Source: Bog-159 sp963756605
Lineage (GTDB): Bacteria > Acidobacteriota > Terriglobia > Bryobacterales > Bryobacteraceae
NCBI GenBank assembly: GCA_963756605.1
Contig: CAVWOT010000018.1
Span: 124,001 to 188,000 of the forward strand
Length of the DNA: 64,000 nt
Direction of reading: 5' to 3'
How positions within the stretch are numbered: the stretch's first letter is position 1; the number at the start of each line of letters is the position of its first letter. Below, piece after piece: positions 25,313 through 32,030 of this stretch. Under the pieces are notes generated by a model that did not search any database, was not told the DNA's origin, and saw only the letters and a list, made by a program, of their open reading frames with translations. A program made the translations under genes and the position numbers.

Positions 25313-27864
25313 TTCTGCTGCGGCTGATCAGTTGGCCTTACGCGCGTAAGCACCTGGTGCGCTGGGTGCTCACCATCGGCGGCATCGTCCTCGGCGTCGC
25401 GTTGCTGGTGGGCATGTACACGGCCAACCAGAGCGTGCTGGAAGCCTTCAACCGCACCGTCGAGCACATTGCCGGCAAGACCCAACTGCAGGTTTCAGCG
25501 GGCGACGGAGGTTTTCCGGAAGAGGTTCTGGAACGCGTCCAGAGCGATCCCAACGTGCGCGCGGCGGCGCCGGTGATCGAGCAGGTGGTCGATAGCGGCA
25601 TCCGGGGCCAAGGCAAGCTGCTGATCCTGGCGGTGGATATGACCGGCGACCGCAGCCTGCGCGATTATGACCTGGAGGGCGGCGACGAGGACGTCATGGA
25701 CGATCCGCTGGTATTCCTGGCGCAGCCGGATTCCCTCATCCTGACGCGCGATTTCGCGGCGCGCAACGGTCTCGCCAGCGGCAGCAAGCTTGCCATGAAA
25801 ACCATGGATGGCGACAAGCAGTTTACCGTGCGCGGCATTTTGCGATCGGGCGGTATGACCTCGGCTTTCGGCGGCAATCTGGCGATCATGGATATCTACG
25901 CCGCGCAGAAGGTGTTCGGCACGGGCCGGCGCTTCGACCGCATAGATATCGGTTTGAAAGAGGGCGTCGCGCTCGAGCAGGGCCAGGCATCCCTGCGCAA
26001 GGTGTTGGGGCCGGGTTTCGACGTGGATCCGCCTTCCGGGCGCGGGCAGCATTTCGAATCGTTGATGAGCGTCTACGCCATGACCATGAATGTCGCCAGC
26101 CTGTTCGCGCTGTTTATCGGCACGTTCATTATCTATAACTCGTTCGCCATCGCGGTCACGCAGCGGCGCGCCGAAATCGGCATTCTGCGCGCGCTGGGCG
26201 CTACGCGCGGCCAGATCCGCGCGCTGTTTCTGGGCGAAAGCGCGATCGCGGGATTAGCCGGCTCGGCCGTGGGAATTGGCTTCGGCCTGCTGATGGCGCA
26301 GGGCCTGACAGCCAGCACCAACGCATTCATGGAAGGCGTGATGGGCGCTTCGGCGAACGCGGACCACATGCTGGTGCGGCCCTGGCTGCTGGTGGCGGCG
26401 GCTGCCATGGGCGTGATCACCAGCATGATCGCGGCCTTCCTGCCGGCGCGCAACGCGGCGCGCGTGGATCCGGTAAAGGCCTTGCAGAAGGGCCAATACC
26501 AGGTGCTCTCGGCCGGCGAGAACCGCCGCAGGCGCACGGCGGCCCTGGCGGACATCGCCATGGCGGCGGCTTGCATCGTATTCGGGCGCTCGCAGGCAGC
26601 CTTCTTTACCGGCTATTTTTTGGCAGTGCTGGCCATGCTGCTGCTCACGCCGGCGCTTTCTTTGTACCTTTCGAAGCTCCTGCGCGGACCGCTCAAATGG
26701 ATGCGGCCGGTGGAGGGCGCCCTGGCGGCCGATAGCCTGATTCAATCGCCGCGCCGCACGTCCGCCACGGTGGCGGCGCTGATGCTGTCCCTGGCGCTGG
26801 TCATCGCGCTGGGCGGCATGGCCCGCGCCAGCTATACGGAGATTACGCAATGGATGGACATCACCATGAACCCGGATTTTTTTGTCACACCTTCGGAAAC
26901 CATCTCCGCGCGCACGTATCACTTTCCGGACAGTATGGCCGATGGACTGCGGCAGATTCCGGGCATCGCCGAGGTGCAGCCGGTGCGGGTTGTACGCATC
27001 AACTTCCGCGGAAAGCCGGTCATGCTGGTGTCCATTGATTCGTTGGCCATCGCGCGCCGCACGCGCGGACAGCGGGTCACGGCGGGCGATTTCGACGGCA
27101 TGTATCGCGCCGCAGCCGCGCAGAAGGGCCTGATCATCGCGGACAACCTGGCTCAATTGGAAAAGCTGAAACTGGGCGACATGCTGGAGATCGCATCGCC
27201 GGCGGGCGTTCTACGGCTGCCCATCTCCGGCATTCTGGAAGATTTCTCGAACCAGCTGGGTACGATTTTCATCGAACGCGCGCTCTACCGGCGGCTGTGG
27301 AAAGACGATGCGGTGGACGTGTTCCGTATCTATCTGGCGCCGGGCGCCGTGGGCGCGGATGTGAAAGCCCGCGTTCTGGACCGCTTCGCCAGCGAACGGC
27401 GGCTCTTCGTGCTCTCGAACAAGGAGGTGCATACCTGGGTATTGAAGGTAACCGATCAATGGTTCGGCATGACCTACCTGCAACTGTTCGTAGCGGTGTT
27501 GGTGGCGATTCTGGGCATTGTCAATACGTTGACGGTGTCGATCACGGACCGGCGGCGGGAACTCGGCGTCCTGCGCGCGGTGGGCGGATTGCGCAATCAG
27601 ATCCGCCATACCATCTGGATGGAGGCGCTGGCGATCGGCATGATCGGTCTGATACTGGGCGTGGCGGCGGGGGCCGTAAATCTGTATTACCAATTGACCA
27701 TCGTGCGGCAGAGCTTCGCGGGAATCGCGCTCGATTACACATTTCCCTTCGGCATCGTGGCGCTGCTCATTCCCGTAATACTGGGCGCGGCGTTCGGCTC
27801 CGCGCTGTTTCCCGCGGAGACCGCGGTGCGCAGTTCGTTAGTGGAGGCGTTAGAGTATGAGTGA
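25309..27864 (+). CDS. FtsX-type ABC permease with two FtsX domains (LolC/E-fusion-like)
   Basis: I start at ATG 25309, which overlaps the ATPase stop and gives 851 residues; the frame extends 18 codons further but only within the ATPase gene. The protein has an N-terminal membrane helix, a MacB-like periplasmic domain (about 45-255), an FtsX domain with three helices and the PARNAARVDPVKAL motif, then two more helices, a second periplasmic domain and a second FtsX domain ending in ETAVRSSLVEALEYE. It looks like two LolC/LolE-like halves fused, so one chain may form the whole membrane pore. Partners are the adjacent ATPase and the LolA-like protein. Confidence 0.9.
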   Translation: MILLRLISWPYARKHLVRWVLTIGGIVLGVALLVGMYTANQSVLEAFNRTVEHIAGKTQLQVSAGDGGFPEEVLERVQSDPNVRAAAPVIEQVVDSGIRGQGKLLILAVDMTGDRSLRDYDLEGGDEDVMDDPLVFLAQPDSLILTRDFAARNGLASGSKLAMKTMDGDKQFTVRGILRSGGMTSAFGGNLAIMDIYAAQKVFGTGRRFDRIDIGLKEGVALEQGQASLRKVLGPGFDVDPPSGRGQHFESLMSVYAMTMNVASLFALFIGTFIIYNSFAIAVTQRRAEIGILRALGATRGQIRALFLGESAIAGLAGSAVGIGFGLLMAQGLTASTNAFMEGVMGASANADHMLVRPWLLVAAAAMGVITSMIAAFLPARNAARVDPVKALQKGQYQVLSAGENRRRRTAALADIAMAAACIVFGRSQAAFFTGYFLAVLAMLLLTPALSLYLSKLLRGPLKWMRPVEGALAADSLIQSPRRTSATVAALMLSLALVIALGGMARASYTEITQWMDITMNPDFFVTPSETISARTYHFPDSMADGLRQIPGIAEVQPVRVVRINFRGKPVMLVSIDSLAIARRTRGQRVTAGDFDGMYRAAAAQKGLIIADNLAQLEKLKLGDMLEIASPAGVLRLPISGILEDFSNQLGTIFIERALYRRLWKDDAVDVFRIYLAPGAVGADVKARVLDRFASERRLFVLSNKEVHTWVLKVTDQWFGMTYLQLFVAVLVAILGIVNTLTVSITDRRRELGVLRAVGGLRNQIRHTIWMEALAIGMIGLILGVAAGAVNLYYQLTIVRQSFAGIALDYTFPFGIVALLIPVILGAAFGSALFPAETAVRSSLVEALEYE

Positions 27865-28654
27865 ATTACACAACCACCGCCCACTAGCCACCAGCCACCA
27901 CCCACGGCGAGTCTTACTCGCCCTGCTGTTTGCCGCCACCCTCGCCGCAGCCAACGACGCCCGCCAGATCGTGGCCGAATCCCAGCGCCGCGGCCGCGCC
28001 GACTCCCAGCGCTACGACGGCTCGCTCGAAGTCATCAGTGCCAGCAACAAAGTCTCAAAAAAGCACTGGCAATCGGACCGGCTGGGGTCCTACGGCGCGA
28101 GCAAGGCTATCATCCGTTTCACGGAGCCCGCGGAGGTGAAAGGCGTGGCGCTGCTGGTGGTGAACCACCCCGACCGATCATCCGATCAATGGATGTGGAC
28201 GCCGGCCATCGGACGCGACCGGCGCATCGCACAACAGGACCGCTCCACGCGCTTCTTCGGCACCGATTTCAGCTTCGAAGATCTGGAGGAGCGCGACGTC
28301 GACCAGTTCGATTTCACCTTGGAAGGAGAAGAACCGATCGAGGGCGCGCCGTGCTGGCGCATAGAATCGAAACCCAAGCAAGGCAAGAGTTCGCAATACA
28401 GTTCTTCGCGTGTTTGGATTCGCAAGGATAACTACGTACCGGTCGAGTACGAAAACTATGTCAAAGACAAGCTGGTGCGCCGCCTGGTGGAGACAGACAT
28501 CCAGAACATACAGGGTGTGTGGACGGCGCGGCGCCTGGAAATGACGGATCTGGGACGTAAGAGCCGCACGATTCTGAAGCTCGAAAATGTGCGCTACAAC
28601 GTACCCATGAAGGACGACGATTTCACAGTGCAGGCGCTGCGGCGGGCCATGTGA
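27857..28654 (+). CDS. Outer-membrane lipoprotein-sorting (LolA/LolB-like) protein
   Basis: Starting at ATG 27857, eight bases inside the permease gene, this 265-residue protein has an N-terminal signal (RRVLLALLFAATLAAANDA). The fold-defining pattern of COG2834/DUF4292-type sorting proteins follows: IIRFTEPAEVKGVALLVVNHPD, QWMWTPAIGRDRRI, FSFEDLEERDVDQFDFTLEGEEP and the late WTARRLEMTDLGRKSRTILKLENV. Such proteins are half-barrels that carry a lipid or lipoprotein across the periplasm. The first 16 codons contain a heptanucleotide repeat that lengthens the polar N-region. It is the third gene of the operon. Confidence 0.85.
   Translation: MSELHNHRPLATSHHPRRVLLALLFAATLAAANDARQIVAESQRRGRADSQRYDGSLEVISASNKVSKKHWQSDRLGSYGASKAIIRFTEPAEVKGVALLVVNHPDRSSDQWMWTPAIGRDRRIAQQDRSTRFFGTDFSFEDLEERDVDQFDFTLEGEEPIEGAPCWRIESKPKQGKSSQYSSSRVWIRKDNYVPVEYENYVKDKLVRRLVETDIQNIQGVWTARRLEMTDLGRKSRTILKLENVRYNVPMKDDDFTVQALRRAM
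27873..27905. repeat. Heptanucleotide tandem repeat inside the LolA-like gene
   Basis: On the minus strand this reads as successive heptamers close to GTGGCTG (GTGGGTG, GTGGCTG, GTGGCTA, GTGGGCG). In the gene it encodes HRPLATSHHPR within the N-region of the signal peptide. Nearly the same block, in the opposite orientation, occurs at 31498-31532. Confidence 0.6.
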
Positions 28655-29871
28655 AGCGGGTGGTGGGTTGTGGGTTATGGGTTGTAGGGCTCAGCGCGGC
28701 GGCTTGGGGGCAGAGTTTTACGCAGCGTGGGTTTCTGGAAACTGACTTCATCGGCTATCCGCAAACCGTTCCGAACGATAGCGGGCAGGAGATCGGCGAA
28801 GCGTTGTTCCGCTACGAAGCGTTCTACAAGCTGAATTCGGATTGGCAGTTTTCGGGTGGTATCGACGCGCGCGCCAACACGCATGAGCAGGTGGATCGCG
28901 CCTGGGAGCTTTCCTGGGATGACCGCGAGCGCCGTCGCCCCCCTTTCGAAGTGCGGCAACTTAACGCCACTTACTCAAAGAACAAGTTGACTGCCGTATT
29001 GGGAAAGCAGTTTATCCGATGGGGTAAGGCCGACATACTCAATCCCACCGACCGCTTCGCGCCGCGCGACTATTTGACAGTGGTTGACAATGACTTCCTG
29101 GCGATCACCGCCGCGCGCGTGACTTATGGCGGACAGTCGAACACCATCGACCTGGTGTGGGCGCCGCTGTTCACTCCCAGCCGCATACCGCTGCTCAATC
29201 AGCGCTGGAGTAACGTGCCGGCAGACATCGCGCTCAGCGAGCTTCCGCCCTCATTCCCGGGCGGCTCGCAGTTCGGCGCCCGCTGGAACCACATTGGCAG
29301 CGTGGCGGAGTATTCGCTCTCCTTCTACGACGGGCACAACAATCTGCCGCTCTTTAATTTTCAGGAGCCGCAGCCGGACGCGGTGGATATCCAGCGCTAC
29401 TATCCGCAGATGCGCATGTACGGCGGCGACGCCGCGATTCCATGGAAGGGCGTGACCATCAAGACGGAGGCGGCGTACTTCACATCAACCACCAAAACGG
29501 AGGACGAGTACGCTTTGTACGTGATCCAAGCGGAGCGGCAAGCGGGCGAGTGGTTCTTCATCGGTGGTTATGCGGGGCAGGTGGTAACCTTGCATCGCTC
29601 GACTTTCGATTTCGCCCCGGACCGCGGGCTGACCAGCGCGCTTCTGGGCCGCGCTGGTTATACCATCGATACCAATCGCAGCGTGGCGCTGGAGACAGCC
29701 GTGCGGCAGAACGGGCAGGGCTTGTGGATCAGGCTGGCATACTCGCAAGCGTTCGGCGCACATTGGCGGGCCACCGCGGCGTTCACGCTCATTCGCGGGG
29801 ATGAGTCGGACTTCCTGGGAGAGTACCGGCGTAATTCGCACGCCATGCTGGCGTTGCGCTACAGCTTCTGA
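28651..29871 (+). CDS. Outer-membrane beta-barrel protein (DUF1302-like)
   Basis: The GTG start at 28651 overlaps the preceding stop (GTGA). The 406-residue product has a signal peptide (about residues 1-21, ending AAAWGQS). A strand-rich barrel follows with the segment LGKQFIRWGKADILNPTDRFAPRD, which is the hallmark of DUF1302-type proteins linked to LolA-like and FtsX-like exporters. It ends in MLALRYSF with the terminal Phe expected for BAM substrates. As last gene of the operon it is the probable outer-membrane end of the export route. Codons 3-12 lie in a heptamer repeat. Confidence 0.78.
   Translation: MKRVVGCGLWVVGLSAAAWGQSFTQRGFLETDFIGYPQTVPNDSGQEIGEALFRYEAFYKLNSDWQFSGGIDARANTHEQVDRAWELSWDDRERRRPPFEVRQLNATYSKNKLTAVLGKQFIRWGKADILNPTDRFAPRDYLTVVDNDFLAITAARVTYGGQSNTIDLVWAPLFTPSRIPLLNQRWSNVPADIALSELPPSFPGGSQFGARWNHIGSVAEYSLSFYDGHNNLPLFNFQEPQPDAVDIQRYYPQMRMYGGDAAIPWKGVTIKTEAAYFTSTTKTEDEYALYVIQAERQAGEWFFIGGYAGQVVTLHRSTFDFAPDRGLTSALLGRAGYTIDTNRSVALETAVRQNGQGLWIRLAYSQAFGAHWRATAAFTLIRGDESDFLGEYRRNSHAMLALRYSF
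28658..28688. repeat. Heptanucleotide tandem repeat inside the barrel gene
   Basis: Consecutive heptamers TGGGTTG, TGGGTTA and TGGGTTG, with degenerate neighbours, make up codons 3-12 (VVGCGLWVVG), that is, the signal-peptide core of the barrel protein. Confidence 0.6.
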
Positions 29872-29872
29872 A

Positions 29873-30898
29873 TCATTGCCAGTTCAGAATTACCTTGCCG
29901 GAGTGACCGCTGGCCATGATTTCGAATCCCTGCTCAAATTCGGTGTAGTGGAAGCGGTGTGTGATCACCGGCTTGATGTCGAGACCGGACTGCAGCATCA
30001 CGGACATCTTGTACCAGGTCTCGTACATTTCCCGGCCGTAGATGCCTTTGATGGTTAGCATATTAAAGATGACCGTGCGCCAGTCGATGGCCATGTCGCG
30101 ATCGGGAATACCGAGCATGGCGATCTTGGCGCCGTGGCTCATGTTGGCCAGCATGTCGCGAAAGGCCGCGGGATTGCCGGACATTTCGAGGCCCACGTCG
30201 AAGCCTTCGGTCATGCCGAGTTTCTTTTGTATCTCGGGCAGGGTTTTTTCGCGGATGTTGACGGCTTCCGTCACACCCATCTTGCGGGCCAGCGCCAGGC
30301 GATACTCGTTGATATCAGTGATCACTACGTAGCGGGCGCCGGCATGACGTGCGACGGCGGCCGCCATGATGCCGATGGGGCCGGCACCAGTGACGAGCAC
30401 GTCTTCACCCAGCACGGGAAAGGACAGCGCCGTGTGCACGGCGTTCCCGAAAGGATCGAAGATAGCGGCGACATCGCGGTCGATGCCGTCGTGATGCCGC
30501 CAGATGTTGGTCATGGGCAGGGCAATGTATTCCGCAAAGGCGCCGGGCCGGTTCACGCCGATGCCCTGCGTGTGCGCGCACAGGTGGCGCCGGCCGGCCA
30601 GACAATTGCGGCAGCGTCCGCAGACCACATGGCCTTCGCCGCTGACGATATCGCCGGGGTAGAAATCGGCGACATTGGAGCCGACTTCGGCGATTTCGCC
30701 CACGAATTCGTGACCGATGACCAGGTGGATGGGAATAGTCTTTTGCGCCCAATCGTCCCACTTGTAGATGTGCACGTCGGTGCCGCAGATGCCCGCGCGG
30801 TGCACGCGGATCAGCACGTCGTTGATGCCGATGTGGGGCTTCTCCACGTCTTCGAGCCAGAGACCGGGCTCGTCTTTACTTTTGACCAATGCCTTCAT
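29873..30898 (-). CDS. tdh: L-threonine 3-dehydrogenase
   Basis: This 341-residue zinc-dependent medium-chain dehydrogenase matches Tdh throughout. Catalytic zinc ligands appear in GICGTDVHIYKWD (Cys38), GHEFVGEIAEVG and FDPFGNAVHTA; the structural zinc cluster is CGRCRNC with a following HLC; the Rossmann motif is VTGAGPIGIMAA. Tdh oxidises threonine to 2-amino-3-ketobutyrate using NAD+. The gene converges with the barrel gene, one base apart. No kbl (the usual partner lyase) is in view. Confidence 0.96.
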   Translation of the reverse strand: MKALVKSKDEPGLWLEDVEKPHIGINDVLIRVHRAGICGTDVHIYKWDDWAQKTIPIHLVIGHEFVGEIAEVGSNVADFYPGDIVSGEGHVVCGRCRNCLAGRRHLCAHTQGIGVNRPGAFAEYIALPMTNIWRHHDGIDRDVAAIFDPFGNAVHTALSFPVLGEDVLVTGAGPIGIMAAAVARHAGARYVVITDINEYRLALARKMGVTEAVNIREKTLPEIQKKLGMTEGFDVGLEMSGNPAAFRDMLANMSHGAKIAMLGIPDRDMAIDWRTVIFNMLTIKGIYGREMYETWYKMSVMLQSGLDIKPVITHRFHYTEFEQGFEIMASGHSGKVILNWQ

Positions 30899-30956
30899 GG
30901 AATCTCTTGGTGAAAGATTACTCTAACAGGGTTGTCCATCGTTCCGAAGCCGTTAA

Positions 30957-32030
30957 TCAGACTACAATCTGGAAGCGATGTTCGGGCACAGGCGGAGCAG
31001 GTTGGAAGCATTGCTGATGGCGGATGCGGAGCTTGGGGGGAAGACCGGCGATGGCTCGGGCCACGCATGCTTCGAGCAGGGCGGGCAGCGCGCGGGCGCG
31101 CAGATTGATCACGATCTCGTGCTGGCGAGCAGGAGACGCGAGCAGGTCGCCTTCCACGGAAGGTTCGTCGCCATTGCGGCAGATATCGGCGCGGATATAG
31201 CCCGCCGGAGAGCGATCGAAGATTTTCAGATGCGCTATAGGCACTGCGGCGCAAGTGAGTTCGTGGTCGAGGCGCTCGAGCAGAGGTCCGACGATAGCAG
31301 CCGGTGAGAGCGCCGTTTCGAGCCGCAGCTCGCCCTCCCAGTTGAGCCAGCCGAGAGCGGCTTCGGCGGCAGCGTAGCGGGCGTAGTCGATATTGAGGAG
31401 ATGGCTGCCGACGGGCATACCTCCACCTAAGAGTTCGTCAAGCCACGCCGCTACTCCTTGGCCGGTCACGGCGCTGATTTGGCGCGCGTTGCGCGCCGTG
31501 GCTGGTGGCTGGTGGCTAGTGGCTGGTGGTTTTGTTTGGAGATCGGATTTGTTGTAGAGCACCAGATCGGCTTCGGCGATTTGGTTTTGGAACAGGTACG
31601 CTAGTTGCGGGTCGGCGTCCGGCTGGGCGAACTCGGCAGCGCGTTGCGGATCGACCAGCACGGAGTAGGGCGCGAGACGAAACTCCGTACCGTACAGTTG
31701 CTTGAGCGGCTGCAGCACCGTGGCGGACAGATCCATGCAGCTACCCACAGGCTCGGCGAAGATCACGTTCGGCTTCACCGCGCGAAGGCTCTGGGCGGCG
31801 GCGATGAAGCCGCCAAAGCGGCAGCAGAAACAGGCGCCGGCGATCTCGCCGGCATCGAAGCCGTGTGCGGCGGCCATGCGCGTGTCCACCAGCGCCGCGC
31901 CTTGATCGTTGGTGATGATGGCGGCCCGCCGTCCGCGATCATGCAGCAGGCGCGCGGCCGACAGCAGCAGCGTGGTCTTGCCCGCGCCGAGGAAGCCGCC
32001 GACGAAGACCAGGGTAGGGCGGTCAGGCAA
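30957..32030 (-). CDS. COG0523-type (CobW/ZNG1-like) metal-chaperone GTPase
   Basis: I place the start at TTG 32030, giving LPDRPTLVFVGGFLGAGKTTL; it overlaps the GH116 stop (32023-32025), so the two are coupled. The longer open frame to 32309 only shadows GH116. Visible are the P-loop GGFLGAGKTT, the metal-binding cysteines of the family in GACFCCRFG (a Cys-x-Cys-Cys site), and the G4 motif NKSD. Members hand zinc, cobalt or iron to client metalloproteins. The linker after NKSD carries a heptamer repeat encoding PPATSHQPPAT. The C-terminal part lacks the histidine-rich stretch found in some homologues. Confidence 0.8.
   Translation of the reverse strand: MPDRPTLVFVGGFLGAGKTTLLLSAARLLHDRGRRAAIITNDQGAALVDTRMAAAHGFDAGEIAGACFCCRFGGFIAAAQSLRAVKPNVIFAEPVGSCMDLSATVLQPLKQLYGTEFRLAPYSVLVDPQRAAEFAQPDADPQLAYLFQNQIAEADLVLYNKSDLQTKPPATSHQPPATARNARQISAVTGQGVAAWLDELLGGGMPVGSHLLNIDYARYAAAEAALGWLNWEGELRLETALSPAAIVGPLLERLDHELTCAAVPIAHLKIFDRSPAGYIRADICRNGDEPSVEGDLLASPARQHEIVINLRARALPALLEACVARAIAGLPPKLRIRHQQCFQPAPPVPEHRFQIVV
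31498..31532. repeat. Heptanucleotide tandem repeat inside the GTPase gene
   Basis: Four tandem heptamers, GGCTGGT, GGCTGGT, GGCTAGT and GGCTGGT, followed by GGTTTTG. On the coding strand they add about 9 residues (PPATSHQPPATA) to a surface linker between the G4 motif and the next strand. The block is the reverse complement of that at 27873-27905. Confidence 0.65.
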
